A DNA stretch of 64,000 bases from JBAOHV01 sp037045265 (GCA_037045265.1 JBAOHV010000016.1:434001-498000), one strand, 5' to 3'. Positions 1-9,723 are shown, counted from the first letter of the stretch. The notes: a model not told the origin generated them from the letters alone. Translations and numbers: made by a program.

Positions 1-781
1 GGGTCGCGGCCCCCTGCTGTGCAGCCGCCTGCTGTGCAGCGCGGGCTGCTGCCTGTCGTGCCGCCTCGGCCGCACACGCTGCTTCCTCGGCCTCTCGGCG
101 CTGCCGCTCCTCGGCCAGGGCGGACTGGAGCTCCTGGTTGGCGGAGTCGACCAGCTGGTCGTGGCGTGCCACGCCGGCCTCGAGCTCGCCGACCAGTTCG
201 GCCTGACGGTCCTTGGTTTCGCTCAGCTCGGCCGAGGTCGCTTCGAGCTGCGCCGACCTTTCCTCCAGGTCGGCCTTGCTCGCTGCGTGCCCCTGAGCAG
301 CCATCTCCCGGTCGCCCCGGAGGACCTCGAGCATGACCTGCGAGTTGACTGCGTCATTCGGGTCGGCCGCGCCGGGCAGCACCTGCTTGTGTGCACCTGC
401 ACCGACGTATGCCTCGACCAGGTAGCTAGCGGCCTGACCCCGCGTTGCGTCGACCTGGGCCTGGGCTTCGGCGACCGCAGCCTGATTGGCGTCCTGCTGG
501 GACTGCAGCTCGGCCAGGCGCTCCTGGGTCGCGAGGAACTGCTCGTTCAGCTCGCTCGAGCGATGCTCCAGGTCGGCGAGCTCGTCGGCCAGCTGCTCCG
601 CTCGCGCTCGGAGGCTCTCGACGCTCTGCGCGCTGGCTCCGCCACCTGACAGTGTTATGCCCGCGACGAGTCCGGCGCTGAGCAGCGCCGCGACACCACG
701 TCTCACACGCAGCGGACCCCGCCGGGATCGGACAACACGTCGGTCGAGCGGTGATTCGGTGAGGTCGAGTTCCGGACGCAT
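1..781 (-). CDS. Secreted coiled-coil protein, partial (3' end outside window)
   Basis: An open frame runs from the ATG at 781 to the window edge, 260 codons without a stop. Residues 1-25 are arginine-rich and are followed by a hydrophobic stretch ending in GGASAQS, a plausible signal peptide with cleavage after ASA. The rest is a long heptad-like coiled coil rich in E, L, Q and A, ending in an alanine/glutamine-rich stretch. This layout is typical of the N-terminal part of actinobacterial peptidoglycan hydrolases (NlpC/P60 or M23) or of their activators, but the catalytic region would lie outside the window, so the function is inferred only. It is followed downstream-to-upstream by guaA on the same strand, 95 bases away. 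Confidence 0.6.
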   Translation of the reverse strand, partial: MRPELDLTESPLDRRVVRSRRGPLRVRRGVAALLSAGLVAGITLSGGGASAQSVESLRARAEQLADELADLEHRSSELNEQFLATQERLAELQSQQDANQAAVAEAQAQVDATRGQAASYLVEAYVGAGAHKQVLPGAADPNDAVNSQVMLEVLRGDREMAAQGHAASKADLEERSAQLEATSAELSETKDRQAELVGELEAGVARHDQLVDSANQELQSALAEERQRREAEEAACAAEAARQAAARAAQQAAAQQGAAT

Positions 782-876
782 GACCGGTCCAGTCAACCAC
801 AGACCGTGACGAAGTTACAGTCGCGTTGCGATAATCAGGTGGATCGCAGCAATTCAGCAACGAAAGTGGCGGCGGA

Positions 877-2440
877 TCACTCCCACTCGATCGTTCCCGG
901 CGGCTTCGACGTGATGTCGTAGGCCACCCTGTTCACTCCCACGACCTCGTTGATGATCCGCGATGCCATCGTCTCGAGGACTTCGTAGGGGATTCGCGCC
1001 CAGTCGGCGGTCATCGCGTCCTCGCTCGTCACCGCCCGGATGATCACCGGGTAGCCGTAGGTGCGCTCGTCGCCCATGACACCCACGGTGCGGATGTCGG
1101 GCAGCACGGCGAAGGACTGCCAGATCTCGCGCTCCAGCCCCGCGATCCGGAGCTCCTCGCGGACGATCGCGTCGGCCTCCTGCAGGACGGCGACCTTGTC
1201 AGGTGTGACCTCGCCGATGATGCGCACACCAAGGCCCGGACCGGGGAAGGGCTGGCGCCAGACGATCTCGTCAGGCAGACCGAGCTCGGCGCCGACAGCG
1301 CGGACCTCGTCCTTGAAGAGCGAACGCAGTGGTTCGACGAGCTCGAAGTCCAGGTCGTCGGGCAGCCCACCCACGTTGTGATGGCTCTTGATCGTCGACC
1401 GCGTGAGCGGTGCCGGACTCGATCACGTCGGGGTACAGCGTGCCCTGCACGAGAAAGGCAGCGTCCGTCACTCCCCCGCGGGCATCCTCGAACACCCGGA
1501 TGAAGAGCTCGCCGATCGCCTTGCGCTTGGCCTCGGGCTCGGTCACCCCGGCCAGGCGCTCGAAGAAGCGGTCAGCCGCCCGGACATGGATCAGCTCGAT
1601 CCCCTGGTGGCGACGGAAGGTCTCGACCACCTGATCGCCCTCACCCTTGCGCATCAACCCCGTGTCGACGAAGACGCAGGTCAGCTGTGAGCCGATCGCC
1701 TTGTGCACCAGAGCCGCGGCCACCGCCGAGTCGACCCCACCAGACAGTCCGCAGATGGCCCGACCGTCGCCGACCTGGGCACGGATCGTCTCGACCGCTG
1801 TGTCGACGAAGTTCTCCATCGTCCAGTCGGAGGACAACCCGGCGACGTCGTGGAGGAACCGCTCCATCAGCATCTGGCCATGCGGGGTGTGCGCCACCTC
1901 GGGGTGGTACTGCACGCCGTAGATGCGTCGGTCGGGGTTCTCGAGAACCGCTACCTGAGCCCCCGGCGATGAGGCAGTGGCGACGAAACCCTCGGGCACA
2001 TCGACGACCGCGTCGAAGTGGCTCATCCAGACGGTCTGGGTGTGTGCCAGCTCTCCCACGAGGAGCTCGCTCGACGCCCCCGATGTCGGTTCCACGACGG
2101 TCCGCCCGTACTCCCCCGCGCCACCGCGAGCGACGTTTCCACCCAGCTGCTGGGCGATCAGCTGAGCGCCGTAGCAGATTCCCAGGATCGGAACGCCGAG
2201 GTCGTAGACACCCGGGTCGATCGCAGGTGCACCCTCGACGTGGACCGACTTGGGCCCTCCCGAGAAGATGATCGCGCTCGGTGCGCGGTCGGCGAACTCC
2301 TGCGCCGTCAGCGAGGCCGGCACGATCTCGGAGTAGACGTTCGCCTCACGTACACGACGAGCGATCAACTGCGAGTACTGCGCTCCGAAATCGACTACCA
2401 GCACCTTCTCGGTCGGCGTACCAGCCGCCACCGCGCCCAT
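877..2440 (-). CDS. guaA: GMP synthase (glutamine-hydrolysing), one frameshift
   Basis: Converts XMP to GMP using ATP and glutamine in the cytoplasm. The N-terminal class I amidotransferase domain shows VVDFGAQYSQL, the nucleophile motif GICYGAQ and the partner HPEV. The ATP-pyrophosphatase domain has the P-loop SGGVDSAVAA, and the C-terminal dimerisation domain ends in SKPPGTIEWE, as is normal for GuaA. About 520 residues is the usual length. Near 1397 one extra C (coding strand) breaks the frame; removing it restores ...TAHAVTIKSHHNVGGLP. I prefer the ATG at 2440 to the GTG at 2443 because GGGAG lies 7 bases upstream. Its start shares one base with the guaB3 stop (TGATG), so translation is probably coupled. 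Confidence 0.95.
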
Positions 2441-3579
2441 CACTGCGCTCCCGGCCGCACCGACGGCACGCTCGAGACCATCAGGTCGGCCTTCTGCAGG
2501 TCCTTCAGCGACCCGTAACCGGTGACCGCCATCGATTTGCGCAGCGCCCCGATCAGATTCGTCCGCCCGTCGGCCCGCTCTGCCGGGCCGACCAGTATCT
2601 GTTCGAGCGTGCCGGCCTCGGAGAGGCGACGGAACCTCGACCTGGGCAGACGCTGGTGGAAGCTCGACATGGACCAGACGGCCCCACCGGCCGGAGCCTC
2701 GACAGCCCGGGCGAGCGGTGTGCCGAGCACCACGCCGTCGGCACCACAGACGATCGCCTTGGCGATGTCACCACCGGTGGCCAGACCGCCATCCGCGATG
2801 ACGTGCACGTAGACCCCGGTCTCGTCCAGGTGACGCATGCGCGCGGCACGAGCGTCTGCGATCGCGGTCGCCTGCGGGTTGCCGACACCGAGCACCCGCC
2901 CCGTCGTCGAAGTGCCGCCGTGACCCACTCCGACGAGCACTCCTGCAGCACCGGTGCGCATCAGGTGCAGCGCCGCCTGGTAGCTCGCACATCCGCCGAC
3001 CAGGACCGGAACCTCAAGGCGTCGCACCAGGTGCTTCAGGTCGAGCGGCGTGTGGGCGCCGTCGGCGACGTGCTCGGCCGAGGTGACCGTGCCCTGGATC
3101 AGCAGAAGATCCGGCTCGGCCTTGACGACGTGGGCCAGCAGCTCCTCGGTGCTCGACGGGCGGACCGCCACGCAGACGGTCGCTCCGCCGTCGCGGATCT
3201 CCTGCACGCGCTCGGCGATCAGTGTCGGTACCACCGGTGAGGAGTGGAGCTCACGAAGTCGTTGGACGGCTGCTCGCTCGTCCTCGATACCAGCGAGCTC
3301 GGCGAGGAGCGTCGACGGGTCCTCGTGGCGACACCAGAGTCCCTCCAGGTGCAGCGCAGCTGCCGCTCCCAGGCGGCCCATCTCGATCGCGGTGGCCGGG
3401 CTCGTCACACCGTCGGTCGCCGCGCCGATCACCGGCACATCGAACTGATAGGCGTCGAGCTGCCAGGAGACGTCGACCTCGTCGGCGTCACGCGTGCGCC
3501 GACTGGGCACGACCGTGACCTCGTCCAACGAGTATCCACGCCGCCCGGACTTGCCGATGCCGATCTCGATCTCTGCCAC
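2440..3579 (-). CDS. guaB3: GuaB3-family IMP dehydrogenase-related protein
   Basis: A 379-residue TIM-barrel protein of the IMPDH/GMP reductase superfamily, without the CBS pair present in GuaB. It starts VAEIEIGIGKSGRRGY and carries the GuaB3-type HVIADGGLATGGDIAKAI phosphate-binding segment and VVLGTPLARAVEAP. At the loop where GuaB has the catalytic cysteine (SICTT), this protein reads GGTSTTG, so serine occupies the cysteine position. Canonical IMPDH chemistry is therefore doubtful; actinobacterial GuaB3 proteins have no settled activity. It lies directly upstream of guaA with a one-base overlap, consistent with a purine-related role. The GTG start has GAAGGG about 5 bases upstream. Confidence 0.85.
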   Translation of the reverse strand: MAEIEIGIGKSGRRGYSLDEVTVVPSRRTRDADEVDVSWQLDAYQFDVPVIGAATDGVTSPATAIEMGRLGAAAALHLEGLWCRHEDPSTLLAELAGIEDERAAVQRLRELHSSPVVPTLIAERVQEIRDGGATVCVAVRPSSTEELLAHVVKAEPDLLLIQGTVTSAEHVADGAHTPLDLKHLVRRLEVPVLVGGCASYQAALHLMRTGAAGVLVGVGHGGTSTTGRVLGVGNPQATAIADARAARMRHLDETGVYVHVIADGGLATGGDIAKAIVCGADGVVLGTPLARAVEAPAGGAVWSMSSFHQRLPRSRFRRLSEAGTLEQILVGPAERADGRTNLIGALRKSMAVTGYGSLKDLQKADLMVSSVPSVRPGAQ

Positions 3580-3625
3580 AGCTGCCCTTCGTCGGGCCCT
3601 CGACGGACCCCCATGAGAAGCGGCG

Positions 3626-3654
3626 AGTCTAGTGGTGCCGCAGCCCCTGGTCAG
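3626..3654 (-). promoter_or_regulatory. Candidate promoter of guaB3-guaA
   Basis: On the minus strand a CTGACC -35 box (3649-3654) and a TAGACT -10 box (3626-3631) are separated by 17 bases, about 50 bases before the guaB3 start. The spacing and the -10 box fit a housekeeping sigma factor; the -35 box is a moderate match. Confidence 0.5.
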
Positions 3655-3687
3655 GCTCTGCCCCGGGGCGGCGAGCAGTGACCGTGA

Positions 3688-5193
3688 TCAGGCGCTCGCG
3701 AGGTGGTCCGCCAGGCGGTGCGCGAGCGCAACGATCGTCAGCGTCGGGTTCGCGTGCCCCCCGGTCGGGAAGACCGCGCTCGAGCACACGTGCAGGTTCT
3801 CCACGTCGTGTGCGCGCAGGTCTGCGTCGACCACGCCGTCAGCGGGCGATCCGCTCATCCTCGCTGTGCCCATGGGGTGACAGCCGATGCCGGCCGGCAG
3901 CGACGAGTACGGCGTGCCGCCGGGGTCGACCTCGATGCGTCCGATGCCAGCCCGACCGAGCTCGACCGCGAGGAGCTCGACCAGTCGGCGACCGGCGCCG
4001 AGGTCCAGGTCAGTCGGCTGCCAGTCGAGACGGATGCGGCGCAACCCGGACGCGTCGCGCTCCTTCCCGAGCGTGATTCGCGATGCGGGGTCGGACGACT
4101 GCTCCGTGCGGACGTCGAGCTGGGCGACGTCCGGGCTCCGACCTGGCTGCTCCCATGCGAGCAGCGGGCCGACCGCGTCGCTCACCGCCGTCGGCTCGAC
4201 CGCGGGCTCGCCGACCGCAGCACCGAAGTGGAGGAACGCCGCCGCGCTCGCCAGCTGCTCGGCCTCCTGTGCGGCCGCCGACAGCGACCAGCCCGCCCAG
4301 ACGCGGGCGGGCTCCCCCTCGCCGGGCGCCTCGCCCCACGAGTACAGGGGTGGCAACTCGGGATCGACCATGACCCGGGCGCTGCCGGCCCAGCGGTGCA
4401 GGTGATCGGAGAACCCGACGCCGACCAGGCCGGACGAGTTGGCGATCCCCCGCTCGCCGTCCCACGACAGGAGCAGGCGAGCCACTTCGTACCCACCCGC
4501 GGCCAGCACGAACTCGTCGCCCACCACGTCGTGGGTCGATCCCGACGGGGTGCGCACTACCAACCGCTCGATACGCCCGCCGGTCGGATCCAGCGACGCG
4601 TCCACCGCAGTGGCGTCGACCAGCACCGTCGGACCGTCGGCCTCCTCGAGGCGATCAGCCAGGTCGACGCCGAACATGACCGGGCGGGAGCCCTGCACGA
4701 TGATCGTCTTCAGGACGCCGTCCTCGAGCAGCGGGGTGGTACCGGCCCGCTGATGCCAGGCGGCGGACGAGAAGCCCGTCGTGCCCAGCTCGAGCGTCAC
4801 CGCCGCACTCTCGTACCAGGGGTCCAGCTCCGAGCGCTCGATCGGCCAGCCGGAGCCGGGCACCCACGGTCGGGCCGACAGGTCGATCGCATCCAGGGGC
4901 CGGCACAGCCCGGCCCAATGGCCCGAGGCCCCTCCGAGTGCACGCAGACGCACATCAGCGGTGCTCATCTCGACATCGCCGAACCTCAGCGGCCGACCGA
5001 CGACCTCGCCCCGGTCGAGGTCGCGGGCCTCGTCGGTGAGCTGACGCCCGCCGCTCTCGAGCACGACGACCGAGCAGCCGAGCGCCGTCAGGTCGAGCGC
5101 CACGGTCAACCCGGCGGGCCCCCCGCCGACGACGACCACCTGCGCCTCGATGCGCTCACCGGGACTCAGCTCCGTGGCGCTGGACACGGTCAT
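3688..5193 (-). CDS. GMC-family FAD-dependent oxidoreductase
   Basis: About 501 residues from the ATG at 5193. The N-terminal Rossmann FAD motif is VVVVGGGPAGLTVALDLTALG. The C-terminal GMC domain shows CHPMGTARMSGSP followed by a HANPTLTIVAL segment, which supply the His and Asn of the usual active-site pair. GMC enzymes oxidise alcohols or sugars; the substrate cannot be read from the sequence. A longer frame extends to 5250, but the ATG at 5193 overlaps the stop of the preceding small lipoprotein gene (ATGA), which argues for coupled translation and a two-subunit enzyme. A periplasmic or membrane-attached location is an inference from the partner, since this protein has no signal peptide of its own. 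Confidence 0.85.
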   Translation of the reverse strand: MTVSSATELSPGERIEAQVVVVGGGPAGLTVALDLTALGCSVVVLESGGRQLTDEARDLDRGEVVGRPLRFGDVEMSTADVRLRALGGASGHWAGLCRPLDAIDLSARPWVPGSGWPIERSELDPWYESAAVTLELGTTGFSSAAWHQRAGTTPLLEDGVLKTIIVQGSRPVMFGVDLADRLEEADGPTVLVDATAVDASLDPTGGRIERLVVRTPSGSTHDVVGDEFVLAAGGYEVARLLLSWDGERGIANSSGLVGVGFSDHLHRWAGSARVMVDPELPPLYSWGEAPGEGEPARVWAGWSLSAAAQEAEQLASAAAFLHFGAAVGEPAVEPTAVSDAVGPLLAWEQPGRSPDVAQLDVRTEQSSDPASRITLGKERDASGLRRIRLDWQPTDLDLGAGRRLVELLAVELGRAGIGRIEVDPGGTPYSSLPAGIGCHPMGTARMSGSPADGVVDADLRAHDVENLHVCSSAVFPTGGHANPTLTIVALAHRLADHLASA

Positions 5194-5558
5194 GCGCCCG
5201 CCTCGTCGATCGCCATGGCCAGGCGCACCTCGGTGGTGGCGAGAAGCCACCCTGCGAGGCCCAGCGTGGCGCCTAGGGCGAAGTCCTCCGACATCGCGCG
5301 GCCGATTCGCTCGCGGGCCGCGACGTCGATGGTCGCCGGATCGGCAAGGGCTGCTGCGCTGAGCCCCAGCTCGTCGGCGACGCTGCCTGACTCGAGCTCC
5401 GGATGCTCCCGTCGCGCCGCCGCGGCGATGGCGGCGGCGTGCTCGTGCAGCCCGTCGGCGTCGGCACCCTTGCCGCTGCAGCCGACGACGGTCGAGCCGA
5501 TCGCCACCCCCGCAGCGCCCCCGGCCACGAGCAGCACCGAGCGGCGACTCAGCAGCAC
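5190..5558 (-). CDS. Small lipoprotein, probable partner subunit of the GMC oxidoreductase
   Basis: A 122-residue protein starting MLLSRRSVLLVAGGAAGVAI, with a twin-arginine-like pair and a hydrophobic core, then a VVGC lipobox near residue 27. The mature part is short and alanine-rich, with helices reminiscent of the small subunits or Tat-exported partners encoded beside GMC dehydrogenases (gluconate 2-dehydrogenase subunit 3-like). That assignment rests on size, the Tat/lipobox signal and the ATGA overlap with the flavoprotein gene, not on a recognised domain. If correct, it could carry the flavoprotein across the membrane through Tat and anchor it. Confidence 0.6.
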   Translation of the reverse strand: MLLSRRSVLLVAGGAAGVAIGSTVVGCSGKGADADGLHEHAAAIAAAARREHPELESGSVADELGLSAAALADPATIDVAARERIGRAMSEDFALGATLGLAGWLLATTEVRLAMAIDEAGA

Positions 5559-5636
5559 TCGTTCACACCGGGATCGGACACGGGGCGGGAACGTATCACC
5601 GGGACAGGCGCCCTCCGTAGCAGCGCACCGACGCCC

Positions 5637-7601
5637 TCATCCGCAGCGATGCGACGCAACGGCTCGGCCGCAGGTGGCCATGCCGTCGGCGAAGGTGACG
5701 TCCACGGGACCGGTGTCGGGAGCGAAGCGACCGTCGAGGCCTTCCACAACCTCCACCGTCGCCGGGGCGAGCGACAGGTCCACCAGCACGAAGCGTCCGT
5801 TGCGCTCGACGATCGCCGCATCGTCGAGCTGGGCCCCGTCGACCGCTGCCGCGTCGAGCAGAAGCCAGCGGCGGCCGCTCATCGGCCCGAAATGGTCGAG
5901 TGCGAAGTAGTCCGGATAGATGCCTACGTACGCGACCTCGGGCAGCGTCCGCAGCACGTAGGGCGTCCAGAGGTTGTGCAGGTACTCCGAGGCCAGGACC
6001 ACCGAGTCCTCGCCCAGTGGGTCACGTCCGGCCAACCAGGTCTCGGCCTGGAGGAACTCGTCGTCGATCCAGCGGCCGAAGGACTCGCCGATCCGAACCG
6101 CCCGCACCGCGCCGGGTGCAGCCAGCACGAGGCACGCCAGCACCAGGACCGAGGCGCCGGCGACGGCACGTACGCGGGGCGAGCACGCGGCGAGTCGCGC
6201 CGAGTCACTCACCCGGTGTCCGACCTCGCGCCAGCCCATCACGGCTCCCACCAGCAGCAGGGGCACGGCCCACTCGACGAGTCGCTCCTGGGGGTACCCC
6301 GATCGTTCGACCTGCCCCAGCAGGGCCCACCACAGCACGGCGGAGAGCACCAGCGCGATCCACCACCGCCGGACGGGCCCGACCGCGCAGACCGCGGCCA
6401 GCCCGACGAGTGCGACCGCGGCGAACGCGACGACGGCGACCCGAGATGCCGAGCCCTGGGCGATCGCCGGTGCGGCGTCGCCACCCCGGGCCAGCGCTCG
6501 CAGGATCGAACCCGGGCCACGCGTCGCCGCATAAGCGGACTCGTACCCGTCCGGCGCGTTCCCGCGAGCGAGACCGATCAGCATCCGTGCCACAGCAGCA
6601 CCCCCGAGCAGAACGCTCCAAGCCGCGGCCCGCAGCACCCAGCGCAGGTCGATCGACCGCCGACGCCACCACGGCACCGAGACCAGTGCGACCAGCGGGA
6701 TGAGCGCAAGGGTCAACACCTCGGAGTAGACGGCAGCGACACCTCCGAGCGCCAGCGCGACGACGATCGGCGACGCGCCGTCGTCGTCGCCCTCGGTGCC
6801 GCGGGCGAGTTCCTCCACCAGCACGAGCAGCAGGGCGAGGCCCAGCAGCGCCGGCGTGTGCTGATCGGCGACGTGGTCGAGCGCCGATGCCGACGTCCCG
6901 ACCACGGCCATCGCGAGCACGCTCGACCCGAGCCCCAGACCGAACTCTCGGCACAGCGCTCCGACCGCCATGACCAGTACGACCAGGTACACCAGCGTGA
7001 GCGGGAACCACAGATCGAGCGGGTCCACGGACGAGCCCCGGGAGACCAGTGCAGCGAGCGAGTCGGAGCCAACTCGCCAGGAACCGCTCCAGAAGACGTC
7101 CCAGGTGGAGCCCAGCAGCGGGGTGCCCAGGGGCGCACCGTTCGAGAGCGCACCGGCTCCACCGAAGGTGGTGTGTGTGCGGAGCCACTCCGGGATCGCT
7201 ACGAAGAAGAACCCGTCGTGGTTGGACGACAGGTGCACGAACCGAGCACTGCCGAACCGTTCGATGACGACGAGAAAGGGCACGATGACGAGCACGCCGG
7301 TGCCGAACCCGGCGCCCCACCACCGCAGTTCGCGGGCCGACGCCAGCAGCCGATCGTGCCTACGCACCCACGTGAGCACGAGCCCCCCGGCCAGCGCCGC
7401 AACGGTGAGCGCCAGCGCGTGCACCGATCCCGGCGGCACCACCAGTCCGATCCAGGACAGCCACAGCACCAGGGCGGCGAGACCCAACGGCGACGCGGAC
7501 AGCAGCGACCTCCCCGAGCCCGGGACCCACGCCAGGACCGCCGAACCCACCGCCGTGGACACGACGATCAGCCCGAAGATGACGAGGAGTGTGAGAAGCA
7601 T
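5637..7601 (-). CDS. Polytopic membrane protein with C-terminal soluble domain, function unknown
   Basis: A 654-residue protein with roughly 12-13 predicted hydrophobic segments, the first at MLLTLLVIFGLIVVSTAVG. A loop of about 80 residues after the fourth segment contains SSNHDGFFFVAIPEWLR, and the last 150-170 residues are soluble. The pattern of a large polar loop early in the protein, many membrane spans and a soluble tail resembles GT-C glycosyltransferases or related envelope proteins, but I see no diagnostic motif and do not assign an enzyme activity. It ends 78 bases before the lipoprotein/GMC pair and starts 18 bases after the upstream small gene, so these genes may be co-transcribed. 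Confidence 0.75.
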   Translation of the reverse strand: MLLTLLVIFGLIVVSTAVGSAVLAWVPGSGRSLLSASPLGLAALVLWLSWIGLVVPPGSVHALALTVAALAGGLVLTWVRRHDRLLASARELRWWGAGFGTGVLVIVPFLVVIERFGSARFVHLSSNHDGFFFVAIPEWLRTHTTFGGAGALSNGAPLGTPLLGSTWDVFWSGSWRVGSDSLAALVSRGSSVDPLDLWFPLTLVYLVVLVMAVGALCREFGLGLGSSVLAMAVVGTSASALDHVADQHTPALLGLALLLVLVEELARGTEGDDDGASPIVVALALGGVAAVYSEVLTLALIPLVALVSVPWWRRRSIDLRWVLRAAAWSVLLGGAAVARMLIGLARGNAPDGYESAYAATRGPGSILRALARGGDAAPAIAQGSASRVAVVAFAAVALVGLAAVCAVGPVRRWWIALVLSAVLWWALLGQVERSGYPQERLVEWAVPLLLVGAVMGWREVGHRVSDSARLAACSPRVRAVAGASVLVLACLVLAAPGAVRAVRIGESFGRWIDDEFLQAETWLAGRDPLGEDSVVLASEYLHNLWTPYVLRTLPEVAYVGIYPDYFALDHFGPMSGRRWLLLDAAAVDGAQLDDAAIVERNGRFVLVDLSLAPATVEVVEGLDGRFAPDTGPVDVTFADGMATCGRAVASHRCG

Positions 7602-7619
7602 CCGAGCGGCCCGCTCGAC

Positions 7620-8009
7620 TCAGCTCCTGAGCGATCGCAGCAGCTGCCGGGCCATGGTGGCGTTCATCTGGTAGGCGACCTTGCCGGCGGCTTTCGTCGC
7701 CTGCTGGACCACTCCGCCACCGGTCGCTTCCTCCATTGTGTCGAGGCCGGAGACGACGGCGGCCTTGGTGGTGTCGGTCACCTTGTAGCCCATGTTGGTC
7801 AAGCCCTTCACCACCTCGGACTGGGCGATCGGCTCCGGTGCGGCGGATGCGATGATCCTCAGAGCCTCCTTGGTGAGCTCGGCACCCTGGTTGACCGCCT
7901 CGACGGCGCTCAGGTTCGACACTTCCTCTCCCTCGACCGATGCGAGCCAACGGCGCACCTTGACCAGCAACTCGCCATGGGTCTCGCCCTCGAAGGTCAG
8001 CTCCGGCAT
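7620..8009 (-). CDS. Conserved-looking hypothetical protein, 129 residues
   Basis: An acidic N-terminal half (MPELTFEGETHGELLVKVRR) is followed by predicted helices and a basic tail ending LLRSLRS. The middle segment, with EVVKGLTNMGYKVTDTTKAA, looks like a small helical or winged-helix-like fold, but I recognise no family. It is transcribed divergently from guaB, with 120 bases between the two starts, and is followed by the polytopic membrane protein gene 18 bases later. The ATG at 8009 is the only good start. Confidence 0.6.
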   Translation of the reverse strand: MPELTFEGETHGELLVKVRRWLASVEGEEVSNLSAVEAVNQGAELTKEALRIIASAAPEPIAQSEVVKGLTNMGYKVTDTTKAAVVSGLDTMEEATGGGVVQQATKAAGKVAYQMNATMARQLLRSLRS

Positions 8010-8117
8010 GGCCCCACGCTACCGCCCGATCGTCGGCTACTGCGTGGACCAGCGGTCGCGGGTCTCCACCTCCTGCTGCGCGCCGACTGCCAAGCGGAGC
8101 ACCCGCGACAGCGAGAC

Positions 8118-8123
8118 TAGGAT
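8118..8123 (+). promoter_or_regulatory. -10 box of guaB, probably leaderless
   Basis: TAGGAT lies 6 bases before the guaB ATG at 8130, so transcription would begin at or next to the start codon. No Shine-Dalgarno sequence can fit between. No strong -35 box is visible. Confidence 0.45.
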
Positions 8124-8129
8124 CTAGCA

Positions 8130-9651
8130 ATGGCGACCGTCCCCCGTGATCCTGCCGGCACCACGAGCTCAGCGGAGGCGGACCCGCTGGCCAGGTTCGG
8201 GCAGATGGGACTCACCTTCGATGACGTCTGCCTGGTTCCCGCCGCGTCGGACGTGGTGCCCGCGCAGGTGTCGACCTCTACCCGCCTCACGAGTGACATC
8301 GCGCTCGGCCATTCCGCTCATGTCGGCGGCCATGGACACCGTCACCGAGGCTCGCCTCGCCATCGCCATCGCCCGTGAGGGCGGCATGGGCGTGATCCAT
8401 CGCAACCTGTCCATCGAGGACCAGGTCACCGAGGTCGACAAGGTCAAGCGCTCGGAGTCGGGGATGATCGTCGACCCGGTCACGCTCGGACCCGACGACC
8501 TGGTCGGCTCGGCGCTCGACCTGATGTCCAAGTACCGCATCTCGGGCGTGCCCATCGTGGACGGCGCGCACCGCCTCGTCGGCATCCTCACCAACCGCGA
8601 CCTGCGCTTCGAGGACGACCGCTCCCGCCCTGTGCGAGAGGTCATGACCTCCGAGGGCCTGGTCACCGCAGCGCAGGGCACGACGCTCGAGGAGGCCCAG
8701 ACCATCCTCGGTCGCCACCGGATCGAGAAGCTGCCCGTCGTCGACGACGAGGGCCGTATCACCGGATTGATCACCGTCAAGGACATCAACAAGAAGATCA
8801 AGTACCCACACGCCACCAAGGACTCCCAGGGACGCCTGCGCTGCGCCGCCGCCGTCGGCGTGGGCGATGACTCCCTCGAGCGGGCCCAGGCACTGGTCGA
8901 CTCGGGGGTCGACCTGATCGTGGTCGACACCGCGCACGGGCACTCCGCCGGCGTGCTCGAGGTGGTCACCAAGATCAAGGCCAACCTGTCTGTCGCGGTC
9001 GCCGGCGGCAACATCGCGACCGGCGATGCTGCTCGTGCCCTGATCGACGCGGGCGCCGATGCCGTCAAGGTCGGTGTCGGGCCGGGCTCCATATGCACCA
9101 CCCGCATCGTGGCCGGAGTCGGCGTGCCGCAGCTGACCGCCATCCACGAGTGTGCCGTCATCGCAGCCGAGCACGGCGTCGGACTGATCGCCGACGGCGG
9201 CGTGCGCTACTCGGGCGACATCGCCAAAGCCATCGGCTCGGGCGCCGACGTCGTCATGGTCGGCAGCCTGCTCGCCGGCGTGGACGAGACCCCCGGCGAG
9301 ATCGTGCTGTCCAAGGGCGAGCGTTACAAGGCCTATCGGGGCATGGGCTCGCTCGGCGCCATGAGCGACCGCTCCTTCTCAAAGGACCGCTACTTCCAGG
9401 GCGAGGTGGAGACGACCGAGAAGGTCGTGCCGGAGGGCGTCGAGGGGCGGGTGCCCTACAAGGGGCCGGCATCGAAGATCCTCTACCAACTTGTCGGCGG
9501 CCTGCGATCGGCCATGGGCTACTGCGGCACCCACACCATCGCGGAACTACAGCGCAACTCACGCTTCGTGCGGATGAGTCCCGCTGGCCTGCGCGAGGCC
9601 CATCCCCACGATGTGACGATCACCGCCGAAGCGCCCAACTACTGGATGTAG
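8130..9651 (+). CDS. guaB: IMP dehydrogenase, one frameshift
   Basis: Oxidises IMP to XMP with NAD, the committed step to GMP; guaA in this window takes the next step. The N-terminal segment has FDDVCLVP, two CBS domains occupy about residues 105-220 (ISGVPIVD, IEKLPVVDDEGRI), and the catalytic loop is GPGSICTTRIVAG with the essential cysteine. The flap region and ...MGYCGTHTIAELQ close a normal 506-residue protein. One extra G near 8307 splits the frame; removing it gives SDIALAIPLMSAAMD. The start at 8130 is favoured by the adjacent -10 box. The stop codon is repeated in the downstream 15-base tandem repeat. Confidence 0.95.
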
Positions 9652-9671
9652 TCCAGCTGGATGTAGTCCAG
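9642..9671 (+). repeat. 15-base tandem repeat duplicating the guaB stop region
   Basis: Two exact copies of CTGGATGTAGTCCAG (9642-9656 and 9657-9671). The first contains the last two codons and the TAG stop of guaB. The period is a multiple of three, so the second TAG is in frame and acts as a backup stop. Each unit is also a 5-base inverted repeat (CTGGA/TCCAG). Confidence 0.8.
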
Positions 9672-9723
9672 CCGACAACGAACCGGATGAATTGTCAGAC
9701 GGTTCGCTGTCACACCCGCCACT

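Noticed and set aside
3703..5910. A 735-codon plus-strand open frame
   Set aside because: Antisense to the GMC oxidoreductase and its lipoprotein, whose FAD and active-site motifs are unambiguous.
5403..8120. A 905-codon plus-strand open frame
   Set aside because: Low-complexity H/R/Q/G-rich translation opposite the polytopic membrane protein, which has clear hydrophobic spans on the minus strand.
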